NCBI RefSeq assembly: GCF_900113865.1
Contig: NZ_FOQY01000013.1
Span: 62,001-126,000, forward strand
Direction of reading: 5' to 3'
DNA length: 64,000 nt
Source of the DNA: Streptosporangium canum
Lineage (GTDB): Bacteria > Actinomycetota > Actinomycetes > Streptosporangiales > Streptosporangiaceae
A model generated the notes under the pieces. That model was not told where the DNA came from. It did not search any database and was given only the letters and a program-made list of their open reading frames with translations. Shown here piece by piece: positions 42,657 through 51,349 of this stretch. Made by a program: the position numbers and the translations under genes. Position 1 is the stretch's first letter, and the number at the start of each line of letters is the position of its first letter.

Positions 42657-43871
42657 ATGGCTGACGCCCGGCCAGAGACGCCGATGTTTCCGATGGCCCG
42701 TGCGACGGGGTGTCCCTTCGACCCGTCGCCGGAGTTGAGCCGCCGACTCGAAGACGCGCCGGTCTCACGAGTGAGGCTGTGGGACGGCAGCACCCCGTGG
42801 ATGGTTACCCGCTATGCGGATGTGCGCGCGCTGCTTGCCGATCCGCGTGTCAGCGTCGATGTGGCGCGACCCGGCTTCCCGCACACCAACGCGGTGAGCA
42901 AGGCACGCGACGCGCACATGAAAACGCTGATGCAGATGGATGCGCCGGAGCACATCGCCCAGCGGCGGCTTCTGACCTCGGACTTCACGATCAGAAGGAT
43001 GGAGGCGTTGCGGCCCCGGATCCAGCGGATCGTCGATGACCTCATCGATGAGATGCTCGCCGGCCCGAATCCGGTCGACCTTGTGGAGGCGTTCGCGCTG
43101 CCGGTTCCCTCACTGGTGATCTGCGAACTGCTGGGCGCGCCCTATACCGCCCGCGACCTCTTCCACCGGGTGTCCCGCACGCTCGTCATGGACGAGCCCG
43201 ATCCTGAACAGGCCATGGCCGCCAGCGAGGAACTGAATGCCTATCTGGAGGACTTGGTGGACAAGAAGAATGCCGAGCCGGGCGACGACGTGTTGAGCAG
43301 GCTGGCCGTCGAGCAGTACCGGACCGGCGCGATGACCCGGCGTGAGATCGCCACGGCCGGTCAACTCCTCCTGGTGGCCGGGCACGACACCACCGCGACC
43401 ATGATCGCGCTGGGCACGACCGCACTGCTGGCGCACCCGGACCAGTTGCGCGCGGTCCGCGACGACGACCCCGCACTGGCGGCCAACGCCGCCGAAGAGC
43501 TCCTGCGCTACCTGTCCATCACCCATACCGAAGCCCGCCGCGTCGCGCGGGAAGATCTCGAGATCGGCGGCCGGCTCATCCGCCAAGGCGAAGGCATCAT
43601 CGTGGTGAAAAGCGTCGCCAACCGGGACCCCTCGGCCTTCCCCGACCCCGACACCCTCGATGTCCGCCGCAAGGCCCGCCACCATGTCGCCTTCGGTTTC
43701 GGCGCCCACCAGTGTCTGGGCCAGTCGCTCGCCCGGGTGGAACTGCAAGTCGTCTACAGCACCCTGTATCGACGCATCCCCACACTGGCCCTGGCCGTAC
43801 CGCTGGAACAACTGACGTTCAAGGAGAACGCGGTCTTCTACGGAGTGCGCGAACTACCCGTCACCTGGTAA
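42657..43871 (+). CDS. Cytochrome P450 (404 aa)
   Basis: All signatures of a soluble bacterial P450: I-helix AGHDTT (about 240-246), K-helix EELLR, and the haem loop FGFGAHQCLGQSLAR with the thiolate Cys at residue 353. The N-terminal MFPMARATGCPFDPSPEL is typical of the CYP105/CYP107-like range. GAGGAG precedes the ATG. Substrate not predictable; electron supply comes from the ferredoxin encoded 19 bp downstream. Confidence 0.95.
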   Translation: MADARPETPMFPMARATGCPFDPSPELSRRLEDAPVSRVRLWDGSTPWMVTRYADVRALLADPRVSVDVARPGFPHTNAVSKARDAHMKTLMQMDAPEHIAQRRLLTSDFTIRRMEALRPRIQRIVDDLIDEMLAGPNPVDLVEAFALPVPSLVICELLGAPYTARDLFHRVSRTLVMDEPDPEQAMAASEELNAYLEDLVDKKNAEPGDDVLSRLAVEQYRTGAMTRREIATAGQLLLVAGHDTTATMIALGTTALLAHPDQLRAVRDDDPALAANAAEELLRYLSITHTEARRVAREDLEIGGRLIRQGEGIIVVKSVANRDPSAFPDPDTLDVRRKARHHVAFGFGAHQCLGQSLARVELQVVYSTLYRRIPTLALAVPLEQLTFKENAVFYGVRELPVTW

Positions 43872-43890
43872 ATCACACAAGGAGAAACGC

Positions 43891-44088
43891 GTGAGGATCA
43901 CCATCGACCAGGACGCCTGCATCGGCTCCGGGCAATGCGTACTCGGCTCACCTGAGGTATTCGACCAGCGCGACGCCGACGGCATCGTCGTGCTCCTGCA
44001 AGACAACCCGGAACCCGGGCTGCAGAAGGACGTCCGTGAGGCCGCCCGCATCTGCCCAGCCCGGGCGATCACGCTGACCCCGCCGTGA
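43891..44088 (+). CDS. [3Fe-4S]-type ferredoxin (65 aa)
   Basis: Short ferredoxin with CIGSGQC, a non-Cys at the fourth ligand region, and a distal CPARAI; this three-cysteine pattern binds a 3Fe-4S cluster. GTG start with AAGGAG eight bases upstream. It reduces the adjacent P450. The cognate reductase should follow but survives only as a stub. Confidence 0.93.
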   Translation: MRITIDQDACIGSGQCVLGSPEVFDQRDADGIVVLLQDNPEPGLQKDVREAARICPARAITLTPP

Positions 44089-44095
44089 ACCATCT

Positions 44096-44185
44096 CGAAT
44101 CGTTGTCGTGGGTGCTTCCGCGGCGGGTCCGACCGCCGCGGAAACCCTGCGCCGGAATGGATGCACCGGCGCGGGCGCGCGATGA
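44096..44185 (+). pseudogene. N-terminal stub of a ferredoxin reductase
   Basis: RIVVVGASAAGPTAAETLRR then NGCTG is the FAD-binding start of a P450-system ferredoxin reductase (usual text VVVGASAAGLTAAETLRR). The frame has no start codon of its own: the GTG overlapping the ferredoxin stop is out of frame, so a small indel lies near 44090. A stop follows after 29 residues and the rest of the enzyme is deleted. Confidence 0.7.
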
Positions 44186-44362
44186 CGCTCACGCTGAGGA
44201 CGGCTCGGGCCTCACGGCGCACACCGCGGCGATGCACGGCCATGACTGGCAACGCCTTCCCGGAAAATGCGGAGATCCCGGTCTCTCGCCAAGCCGCTGA
44301 AGCGGCTTGCGGAGCGCGAGCCGACCATCACAGGCTGCGGGCGGCGGCGGGCGGACACGGTG

Positions 44363-45034
44363 TCAGTCGCCGGGCCCGCCGTCCCCGCGGTGCGCCGACA
44401 GGTCGTCCAGTTCGGCCGCGAAGAGCAGGGCGGGGTCGAATCCCATTCCGGTGAAGTGGCCGGCGAGTTCCAGGGACAGGACACCATGCAGCCGGGTCCA
44501 GAAGCTCAGGGCCCGGTGCAGGACCGCGGGCGGGGCGGGGTGGCCGTCCGCCCAGTCACGGTGGTCTGCCAGGTGTGCGTCGAACGGCGTCGCGGGGCTG
44601 TCCGAGGGCAGCGCCGCGCAGGCGTCGAGCAGGATCGCCATGATCTCGGATGAGATGAGCGTGATGGCGTCGGGCGCGTGGTAGCCGGGGACGGGGGTGC
44701 CGTAGATGAGGAGGTATCGCTGGGGGTGTGCCAAGGCCCAACCGCGCACGGCGTGTGCCAGCACCGTCAGGTCGGCACCTGCGAGGGAGGCCGAGTGGAG
44801 GGTGTCGGCGAGGCTTCGGTAGGCGTCCCTGATGAGTTCGGTGATCAGCTCGTCACGGCTGGCGTAGTAGCGGTAGAGCGCGGGTCCGCTCATGCCCATA
44901 TGTTTGGCGATCGCGTTGAGGGAGAGCGCGGTGGCCCCCGTCGTGGCGATCTGTTCCCACGCGTGTTCCTTGATCTCCGCGCGCACCTGGGTGCGGTAGC
45001 GCTCGCGGGGGGTCCTCGTGTCCATCTCCGCCAT
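44363..45034 (-). CDS. TetR-family regulator with WHG-type C-terminal domain (223 aa)
   Basis: HTH region IKEHAWEQIATTGATALSLN, IAKHMGMSGPALYRYYASRD, and a C-terminal block with WALAHPQRYLLIYGTPVPGY and FWTRLHGVLSLELAGHF, characteristic of TetR_C_33 (WHG). AAGGCGG upstream supports the first ATG; one three codons later also fits. It lies between the P450 cluster and the divergent secreted SRPBCC gene, and mirrored sites in the 180-bp spacer suggest it controls that gene and itself. Confidence 0.88.
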   Translation of the reverse strand: MAEMDTRTPRERYRTQVRAEIKEHAWEQIATTGATALSLNAIAKHMGMSGPALYRYYASRDELITELIRDAYRSLADTLHSASLAGADLTVLAHAVRGWALAHPQRYLLIYGTPVPGYHAPDAITLISSEIMAILLDACAALPSDSPATPFDAHLADHRDWADGHPAPPAVLHRALSFWTRLHGVLSLELAGHFTGMGFDPALLFAAELDDLSAHRGDGGPGD

Positions 45035-45080
45035 GATCTGCCGCCTTGCCCACCCGTGAAGCTACATCTTGAAGATTAAG

Positions 45081-45137
45081 TTAGAAGGTATCACGAATCT
45101 TCTTGACCCTCCTTTCCTGGCCTGTTATATCTTCTAA
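45081..45137. promoter_or_regulatory. Mirrored TTAGAAG-type sites between TetR and SRPBCC genes
   Basis: TTAGAAGGTAT (45081-45091) and its near-inverse ATATCTTCTAA (45127-45137) form a widely spaced inverted pair; a third half-like GAATCTTCTTG (45095-45105) lies between. The block is AT-rich and covers the divergent promoters. Confidence 0.5.
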
Positions 45138-45215
45138 CGTAAGCATGATGCTGTAGCTGATCGCGGATTTGCGGCGCGGATCGCAGCCGTGCACCCGCAG
45201 ACGAAGGGAAACGCC

Positions 45216-45890
45216 ATGCCCAGCAATGCCCCGTCGAACACACGAACCGTCCACCCCGGGTCCCGCACCCGCATCGCCGCGTTCACGATCTCACTCGCCG
45301 TCGCCGGCGTCCTCGCAGGCAACACCCCGGGCGCACAGGCCGTCACCGCACAGCCCCGCCCTACCCACCATGGCGGTGGACTCCAATGTCGCGGCGCCGG
45401 CGTCGACCCCACCGCCAAGGTCCGCTACCGGACCAAGACCTTGATCAAGGCGCCGCTGAGCACCATCTGGAAACTGCAGACCGACGTGGAACGCTGGCCC
45501 TCGTGGCAGAAGCCCGTCACCAGCATGAAGCGCCTGGACCCGGGCCCGCTCCGCGAACACTCGCGGTTTCGGTGGACCACCCCGGTGCCCGCCACTCCCG
45601 TCACCCCGCCCACCACGCTGGTCATCACCTCCACCGTCCGGCACATTCAGCACCACACGTGCGTCCGCTGGACCGGGCCCGCGATCGGCGAAGGACTGCG
45701 CATCGACCGGGGCGTCCACGTCTGGACGTTCACCAAGGTCAAGGGTGGCGTCCTCGTACGCACCGAGGAGACCCATGCCGGCGACCAGATCGAAGCCAAC
45801 GCGCCCCTCGCCACCGACTTCCTCGGAAAAGGTCTCGAGGCCTGGCTGAAAGACCTCAAGAACACCGCCGAAGCCCGCGCCGGCGACTAG
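45216..45890 (+). CDS. Secreted SRPBCC-family protein (224 aa)
   Basis: A signal peptide (TRIAAFTISLAVAGVLAG, cleavage near AQA-V at about 44) is followed by a polyketide-cyclase-like START fold: LIKAPLSTIWKLQTDVERWP, WPSWQKPVTSMK, GLRIDRGVHVWTF and a long C-terminal helix FLGKGLEAWLKDLKN. Secretion is unusual for this fold, which normally binds hydrophobic ligands in the cytosol. AAGGGAA precedes the ATG by nine bases. Regulated probably by the divergent TetR. Confidence 0.8.
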   Translation: MPSNAPSNTRTVHPGSRTRIAAFTISLAVAGVLAGNTPGAQAVTAQPRPTHHGGGLQCRGAGVDPTAKVRYRTKTLIKAPLSTIWKLQTDVERWPSWQKPVTSMKRLDPGPLREHSRFRWTTPVPATPVTPPTTLVITSTVRHIQHHTCVRWTGPAIGEGLRIDRGVHVWTFTKVKGGVLVRTEETHAGDQIEANAPLATDFLGKGLEAWLKDLKNTAEARAGD

Positions 45891-46072
45891 AAGATCACTG
45901 AAGGTGCCGGGGGCTGACCTCGCCTCGGATGACGGCGGGGTCAGGCTGGTGTTATGCGAGGTGGATGGGCTGGAGAGCGGGTCAGACCGATCAGCGGCCG
46001 GCGCCACGAGACGCGGCGCACGCCGAAGGCCCTCCAGGAACGGACCCGCACCAGCGCGGCCGCCGGGAGTTG

Positions 46073-46792
46073 TCATCGGCGCGGCTCCCAGCGGAAGATC
46101 CGGGAAGCCAGCGCGACGGCGACAATGACCCAGCCCAGTGTGGGCACCAGGAGAATCAGGGAGTCCGTGACGGGAACACCGCCGTTCCAGGCGTTGACGA
46201 CCAGTTCGGTGGCCGAGCCGCCGGGGAGCAGCCGTTTGAGCAGGGCGAGTTCCTCGGTGCCGGTGATCCCCACCCAGCTGGCCACGGTGATGGTGCCGAT
46301 GCTGATGGGCAGCGTGGTCACCTGGGCGTGTTCGGGGGAGTTCGTCACTCCCGCCGTGGCCAGTCCCAGGCCGAGCATCATGATCACCATCGAGAGGACG
46401 GCCGCCGCCAGGAGGAGAATGTTGTCCGGCTCGCCCGTGGCCACAGCCAGCACGGTCATGATCACGGCCACCTGGACCAGCGAGATGACGGTGATCGGGA
46501 GGAGCAGCCCGGAGAGGATGCCGGTGTCGCCCGCCGCGGTGGAGCGCAGCCGCTTGAGGAAGAGGTTCTGCCGGCGTGAGGCCAGAGTGGTCACCGTGGT
46601 GGTGTAGAGCCCGAACGCCCCGACGGTGAACATCACCACCGCCGCGATGTATCCGAGGCTGCCCAGGGCCGCGAAGACTTCGTGCCGGTAGACGAAGAAC
46701 GCGCTGACCGCCGCGGGCATGACGAGACTGGTGACCAGGACCAGCCGGTTCCGGAAGATCTGGACCAGCTCGCTGAGAGCGATCGAGAGCAT
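46073..46792 (-). CDS. ABC-2 type permease (239 aa)
   Basis: Six hydrophobic segments and the central region LKRLRSTAAGDTGILSGLLL typical of ABC-2 exporters linked to two-component systems. RBS AAGGACC upstream. Encoded 37 bp after the ATPase with the same orientation; together they make an efflux system likely controlled by the divergent kinase/regulator pair. Confidence 0.88.
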   Translation of the reverse strand: MLSIALSELVQIFRNRLVLVTSLVMPAAVSAFFVYRHEVFAALGSLGYIAAVVMFTVGAFGLYTTTVTTLASRRQNLFLKRLRSTAAGDTGILSGLLLPITVISLVQVAVIMTVLAVATGEPDNILLLAAAVLSMVIMMLGLGLATAGVTNSPEHAQVTTLPISIGTITVASWVGITGTEELALLKRLLPGGSATELVVNAWNGGVPVTDSLILLVPTLGWVIVAVALASRIFRWEPRR

Positions 46793-46829
46793 GGCGAAGG
46801 TCCTTTCTTGGAAAGTCCCGGGAGCGGGT

Positions 46830-47714
46830 CTAGTCGCTGCCGATGGCGCGGAAGACGTCGTCGAGCCGGGTCGGTCCGGCTTGAAGTTCCCCCAGCTCCA
46901 CCGCGTGGTCCTGCGCCCAGCGGAGCAGGGTGTGCAGATCCTTCTGCAGGCCGAAGGTCTCGATGAGGAACTTCCCGTCGCTCTCACGCATGGCCTGCAG
47001 CGGTGGCGCCGGTGCGGTGGCTGGAAGGGAGAAGCGGATGGCGGCCGGCAGGGTCCGCGTCAGTTCGGAGACGGTCCCCTCCCGGTAGAAGGCGCCTTTG
47101 TGCATGAGACCGATGCGGTCGGCGTGCTGCTGGGCCTCTTCCAGGTAGTGCGTGGTGAGAACGACGGTGGAGCCGGCTTCGCGCAGCTTGCCCACGGTGT
47201 CCCACAGATCGTCCCGGGACTGGATGTCCAAGCCGGTGGTGGGCTCGTCCAGGAAGATCAGCTCAGGCGTTCCGTACACGGCGGTGGCGAAGTCCAGACG
47301 TCGTTTCTCGCCGCCGGAGAGTTGGGACACCTTGGTGCCGGCCTTGCGAGTGAGATTCACGACGCTGAGCACGCGTTCGACCGTGTCTGTGCGCCGGGTG
47401 AGTTTTCCGATCAGCCGGACCGATTCCTTCACCGTCAGGTCCGGGGAGAACCCGCTGTCCTGCAGCATGATGCCCATCCTGGGCCGCACGGCGTGCCGGT
47501 CGCGCGGGCTCTGCCCGAAGACCCGCACGGTGCCCGAGGTGGCTGTACGGTGACCTTCGATGGTCTCCAGGGTCGAGGTCTTCCCCGCCCCGTTCGTGCC
47601 GAGCAGAGCGTAGAGCTCCCCGCGCTCCACCTGGAAGGACAGGTCCTTCACGGCATGGAAGTCGCCATAGGCGAGGTTCAGACGTTCAACGTCGATGACT
47701 GGTGTCGAGGACAT
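46830..47714 (-). CDS. ABC transporter ATP-binding protein (294 aa)
   Basis: Walker A GTNGAGKTST, signature QLSGGEKRRLDFA, Walker B LIFLDEPTTGLD, H-loop LTTHYLEEAQQ, with a C-terminal extension (FLIETFGLQKDLHTLLRWAQ, LDDVFRAIG) as in drug exporters. The ATG beginning MSSTPVIDVERL is preferred over an upstream ATG because homology begins there. Partner permease downstream; two-component genes divergent. Confidence 0.9.
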   Translation of the reverse strand: MSSTPVIDVERLNLAYGDFHAVKDLSFQVERGELYALLGTNGAGKTSTLETIEGHRTATSGTVRVFGQSPRDRHAVRPRMGIMLQDSGFSPDLTVKESVRLIGKLTRRTDTVERVLSVVNLTRKAGTKVSQLSGGEKRRLDFATAVYGTPELIFLDEPTTGLDIQSRDDLWDTVGKLREAGSTVVLTTHYLEEAQQHADRIGLMHKGAFYREGTVSELTRTLPAAIRFSLPATAPAPPLQAMRESDGKFLIETFGLQKDLHTLLRWAQDHAVELGELQAGPTRLDDVFRAIGSD

Positions 47715-47876
47715 GCCGTTGATCTCAGCAGCCGCCGCGCTCACCGGGCAGTGCGACCACGTCATGACCCCGCCATGACATTTCTCGGGTGAACGTATGA
47801 CGCAGCGTCAGTGGTGCCACCACGGAACCGGAAGAATACTGGGCAGACTCTGCTGTTCGATCCCGGAGAGCCACTC

Positions 47877-48110
47877 ATGGACACCGAACCCCCGCGCGTT
47901 CTGTCGACGGTCGACATGACCGTCTTCCTCGTGGTCTGCGCAGCGTTCTTCCTCCACTACCTCGGCGTCGGTCTCTTGCCTGACGGTGCGGAGGCATGGT
48001 CGGAGACCAACCAGTGGCTGATGTGGACAGCCGCGGTCCTGACCGTGGCGAGCGCTGTGGCGGTCCCGTTGCTCAGCCTGACGGCTCAGCGGCCAGGTCA
48101 GGACCGGTGA
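47877..48110 (+). CDS. Small two-helix membrane protein, first gene of the kinase operon (77 aa)
   Basis: Two hydrophobic segments (15-33 and 47-68) separated by a polar loop (DGAEAWSETNQ). GGAGAG precedes the ATG by six bases. Its stop codon overlaps the kinase GTG (GTGA), so the two are translated together; it may be an accessory sensor or stability partner of the kinase. Family not recognised. Confidence 0.7.
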   Translation: MDTEPPRVLSTVDMTVFLVVCAAFFLHYLGVGLLPDGAEAWSETNQWLMWTAAVLTVASAVAVPLLSLTAQRPGQDR

Positions 48111-49255
48111 GGCTGACCCGGCCGGCGTCGCGCACGATGTCGGAGCACACCGAGGCGACGCGGGGACGGCTGCGCAGACTCAATCTCATCATGTTCCTCC
48201 CGCTGCTCGCCGCCGTCGGGGCGCTGCTGGTGGCGACCGATGCCCGGACCTGGTGGCACGTCATGGTCCTGAGCCTGGGCGTGGTCGCGGCCCTGGTGGC
48301 GTTCGTGCGGTGGGCAGCGCGCGACATCTCGCGCGTCGCACTTCCCTGCCTGGTCATCACTGCGGCCGTGTGGCTTCTCGGAGCGCTGGTGCTGGACAGT
48401 CGCATGGCGTTCTACGGTCTTTCGATCGTGGGCTCCCTCGCCGTCCCCCAACTGCCGCGCCACCGAGGCGCGGCAGTCCTGGGGCTGACCGCCTACGTCG
48501 CCGCCGTAGGCGCGGCGAGGCTGTTGATCACACAAGAAGACGTCTCCGGCGTTCTGATCGGGTACGTCATCGTTCCCGCGGGCGTCACAGCGGTGCTGAC
48601 CGGCCTCATGTTCCCCAATCAGAGGTTCTACGGCCTCGTCGCGGAGCTGGAGGAGGCACGACAACGCGAAGCGGAGCTGGCCGTCATCCGGGAACGCATG
48701 CGTTTCGCCAGTGATCTGCACGACATCCAGGGCCACACGCTCCATGTGGTGAAGCTTAAGATCACGCTGGCCCAGAAGCTGGTGCACAGCGACGCCGAAC
48801 GGGCGGAGCAGGAACTGCGCGAGATTCACGCCCTGGTCAGCGACACCATCACCCAGACCAAGGAGCTCGCCTACGCGCAGCGGCGGCTCAACCTGTCCGC
48901 TGAGCTGGAGAACGCGAAGAACCTCTTCGAAGCCGCGGGCATCCGCGTACGCGTCGACCGTGAGGCCGAGGTCGATGCGCACGCAGGCGAGCTGCTCGGC
49001 CAGGTCCTGCGGGAGACGACGACCAACATCCTGCGGCATGCGCAGGCCGAGCAGGTGCGCATCACCCTGTCGGAGTCGGGCATCGCCATCGTCAACGACG
49101 GCGTGCCGGAGGCTCCACTTCCCGAACTGCGGGGGCTCGCTACGCTCAAGGAACGAGTGGTGGGCAACGGAGGCGAGCTGACGGTGGAGCAGGAAGACGG
49201 GCGTTTCCTGACGGCTGCGGCATTCCCGCACGGCCGTTCGGAAGCTGCCCGCTGA
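48107..49255 (+). CDS. DesK/NarX-like sensor histidine kinase (382 aa)
   Basis: Five to six membrane spans (about residues 25-170), a dimerisation helix with DLHDIQGHTLHVVKLK (phospho-His in DLHD), and a HATPase_c with N-box-like TTTNILRHAQA and VNDG. The GTG overlaps the stop of the small membrane protein; an ATG ten codons later is the alternative start. Phosphorylates the regulator encoded 19 bp downstream. The divergent ABC exporter is the probable regulated target. Confidence 0.9.
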   Translation: MRLTRPASRTMSEHTEATRGRLRRLNLIMFLPLLAAVGALLVATDARTWWHVMVLSLGVVAALVAFVRWAARDISRVALPCLVITAAVWLLGALVLDSRMAFYGLSIVGSLAVPQLPRHRGAAVLGLTAYVAAVGAARLLITQEDVSGVLIGYVIVPAGVTAVLTGLMFPNQRFYGLVAELEEARQREAELAVIRERMRFASDLHDIQGHTLHVVKLKITLAQKLVHSDAERAEQELREIHALVSDTITQTKELAYAQRRLNLSAELENAKNLFEAAGIRVRVDREAEVDAHAGELLGQVLRETTTNILRHAQAEQVRITLSESGIAIVNDGVPEAPLPELRGLATLKERVVGNGGELTVEQEDGRFLTAAAFPHGRSEAAR

Positions 49256-49274
49256 AAGCGGGGAAGGACGACTG

Positions 49275-49877
49275 ATGACCACCGTGGTGCTCGCCGACGA
49301 CGAGGCACTCCTCCGCAAAGCACTGGCGTCACTGCTCCCTCTCGAGGGCGAGATCGCCGTGCTCGCCGAAGCAGAGGAGGGGGAGGCGGCCGTAAAGGCC
49401 ACGCTGCGACACCGGCCCGATGTGCTCGTCATCGACCTGGAGATGCCCGGTGTGGACGGACTCGGCGCTGTCGCGGAGATCCGCCGGGCGCGGCCGGAGC
49501 AGGTGATCCTCATGCTGACCCGCCATGCCAGGCCCGGGGTGCTGCGCAAGGCGCTGAAGCTTGGGGTCCAGGGCTTCGTCAGCAAGTCCGCGGAGCCGGC
49601 GCACATCGTTTCGGTCATCAAGACCCTGCACGCGGGCAGGCGATGGATCGACCCGGATGTCTCCGCACTCGCCATCGTCGACGACTGCCCGCTCACCGAC
49701 CGCGAGATCGATGTGCTGCGGGTGACCGGCGAAGGCTACTCGGTCGCCGACATCGCCACCCGACTCCACCTGGCAGAGGGCACGGTGCGCAACTACCTCT
49801 CGAATGCGATGCAGAAGACTCAGACCCGGACCCGTCATGAAGCGGCGCGGTACGCGCGTGAACACGACTGGTTCTAA
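49275..49877 (+). CDS. NarL/DesR-type response regulator (200 aa)
   Basis: Receiver with acidic pair ADDE, phosphoacceptor in DVLVIDLEMPG (Asp54), Thr/Lys switch residues (LMLTRHA, FVSKSA), then a LuxR HTH LTDREIDVLRVTGEGYSVAD and GTVRNYLSNAMQKT. RBS GGAAGG before the ATG. Forms a two-component system with the preceding kinase. Confidence 0.93.
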   Translation: MTTVVLADDEALLRKALASLLPLEGEIAVLAEAEEGEAAVKATLRHRPDVLVIDLEMPGVDGLGAVAEIRRARPEQVILMLTRHARPGVLRKALKLGVQGFVSKSAEPAHIVSVIKTLHAGRRWIDPDVSALAIVDDCPLTDREIDVLRVTGEGYSVADIATRLHLAEGTVRNYLSNAMQKTQTRTRHEAARYAREHDWF

Positions 49878-49972
49878 GCTTGTTGTTTAGCCTCTGAACT
49901 GCGCACTTGCTGCGTTAAGCCATGTCAGACGACATATCGGGCTGTAACGGCTCCGATGCTGGACGTGAAAGT

Positions 49973-50024
49973 GGCCACCGCCTCATCGTCGAGTTACCAA
50001 GACATCAAGATGAAGGCGGTGGCC
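49973..50024. terminator. Long hairpin downstream of the response regulator
   Basis: GGCCACCGCCTCATC pairs with GATGAAGGCGGTGGCC (one bulged base) around a 21-base loop. It lies about 95 bp beyond the response-regulator stop and before the convergent DinB gene. It could end either transcript; no T-run. Confidence 0.45.
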
Positions 50025-50105
50025 GTGAGGTCCATGCTGACACGCGCTGCGGCATGCAGCCCAGACACGCACCAGAAAGATCTCCGTACCGAAGCGCTGG
50101 CGGAG

Positions 50106-50597
50106 TCAGCGCCCGGTCGCGCCGTCGATCAGTTCGCGGAGGATGTCAGCGTGGCCGGCGTGGCGGCCGGTCTCCTCGATCATGTGGGTGAGTGCCCAGC
50201 GGATGCTGGGAGCGGGGCTTTCCGGCCACGGCCGGGGGACCGGCGCGCCGAGGTCGGTGCACCCGTCGAGAACTTCGTTCGCGCGCTCGCCCGTCTTTCG
50301 GTAGCGGGCGACGACGTCGGCCACGCTGTCCGCTGGTGCGGCCTGGAACGTCGCCTGCCAGTCGGTGACTTCGTCCCCGAGGAACGTCGAGCGCTCGACG
50401 AAAGTGAGGTGATTGAGCAGGCCGAGCAGGTTCGTGCCCGACGGCGTTCCGGCTGTTCGGACCTGCGGCTCGGGGGCGCCGTCGACCTTCGCGGCAATCG
50501 AGGCCCGTAGGTAGTCGAGGAAACCGCGCAGAATCTCGATCTCGCTGCTTCCGGTCCGGGGCGGCGGGGTGTCGCCGCGGCGGGAGGCGGTGGGCAT
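50106..50597 (-). CDS. DinB-superfamily (DUF664) protein (163 aa)
   Basis: Four-helix DinB fold with metal-ligand histidines in LLNHLTFVE and in THMIEETGRHAGHADILREL. Relatives are putative thiol-dependent (mycothiol/bacillithiol) transferases. The N-terminus is about 15 residues longer than usual. Upstream of it in the same orientation is a methyltransferase gene, 38 bp away, so the two may be co-transcribed. Confidence 0.88.
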   Translation of the reverse strand: MPTASRRGDTPPPRTGSSEIEILRGFLDYLRASIAAKVDGAPEPQVRTAGTPSGTNLLGLLNHLTFVERSTFLGDEVTDWQATFQAAPADSVADVVARYRKTGERANEVLDGCTDLGAPVPRPWPESPAPSIRWALTHMIEETGRHAGHADILRELIDGATGR

Positions 50598-50635
50598 GCT
50601 GGTCTCCTTCGTGGGGGAGCGGCTCTGGCGCCGGG

Positions 50636-51262
50636 TCAGGCGGTGCGGCGGATGAGCAGGACGTGGTCGATGACCTCGGCGGTGCGCCCGTCCGGTCCGG
50701 TCGCGATCCGGCGGGGTGCGTCAGCCCGCTCGACCATCCACGTCGCCGGGTCCAGATCGATGCCCGCGGCGACCTCCCGCGGGGTCGGATACCGGACGTC
50801 GGGATCCTGGTTCCACGACCACGGCGCGGTCGAGCCGTGGTCGACGACCAGCAGCCGCCCGCCCAGGCGCAGCGCGTGCGCGGCCACGCGCAGGACGGTC
50901 GCCCTGTCCAGGTCGAAGGGGGTGTGCAGGTAGTGGGCGCAGATCAAGTCGAACCCGCCCTGCGGGAAGGACTCGTGCAGGTCATGTCGCTCGGCGATGA
51001 CCCGGTCGCCCAGGCCGTGTGAGCGGGCAAGGCCGGCGAGCCGCTCGACCGCCACGGCCGAGATGTCGACGGCGGTGACGTGCCACCCCCGGCGGGCGAG
51101 CCACAGCGCGTCGCCGCCGTCGCCGCATCCGAGGTCCAACGCGTCGCCGGGCGGCAGGCCCGTGACCGTCTCGGCGAGACGGTCATTCGGCTGCGGGTCG
51201 GCGGCTGCCGGTCGGGCCGCGTAGACGCCGTCCCAGAACGTGATCATATCGGTGGTGCTCAT
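50636..51262 (-). CDS. Class I SAM-dependent methyltransferase, TehB/thiopurine-like (208 aa)
   Basis: FWDGVYAARP start, motif I ALDLGCGDGGDALWLARRGW, acidic motif II VTAVDIS, motif III DLICAHYLHTPFDLDR and LGGRLLVVDHG. Resembles the tellurite/thiopurine-like group. AAGGAG eight bases before the ATG. Divergent from an XRE-cupin gene, and the spacer carries CTGGCA-type sites that may control both. Confidence 0.87.
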   Translation of the reverse strand: MSTTDMITFWDGVYAARPAAADPQPNDRLAETVTGLPPGDALDLGCGDGGDALWLARRGWHVTAVDISAVAVERLAGLARSHGLGDRVIAERHDLHESFPQGGFDLICAHYLHTPFDLDRATVLRVAAHALRLGGRLLVVDHGSTAPWSWNQDPDVRYPTPREVAAGIDLDPATWMVERADAPRRIATGPDGRTAEVIDHVLLIRRTA

Positions 51263-51292
51263 CGAGTCTCCTTCTGTCGGGACGCGCTCAGT

Positions 51293-51341
51293 CTTGCCAG
51301 GCTCACCACGATCTGGCACGGATTCTTGCGGTTCTGGCAAG
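51293..51341. promoter_or_regulatory. Three CTGGCAxG half-sites upstream of the XRE-cupin gene
   Basis: CTTGCCAG (51293-51300), CTGGCACG (51313-51320) and CTGGCAAG (51334-51341): the outer two are exact reverse complements and the middle is a direct near-copy, with starts spaced 20-21 bp. The last one overlaps the -10 region of the gene, which fits autoregulation. Confidence 0.6.
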
Positions 51342-51349
51342 ATGGACTC

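Noticed and set aside
49973..50024. MITE or IS200-type end
   Set aside because: A single long stem-loop without flanking duplication or transposase; position after a two-component operon suits a terminator.
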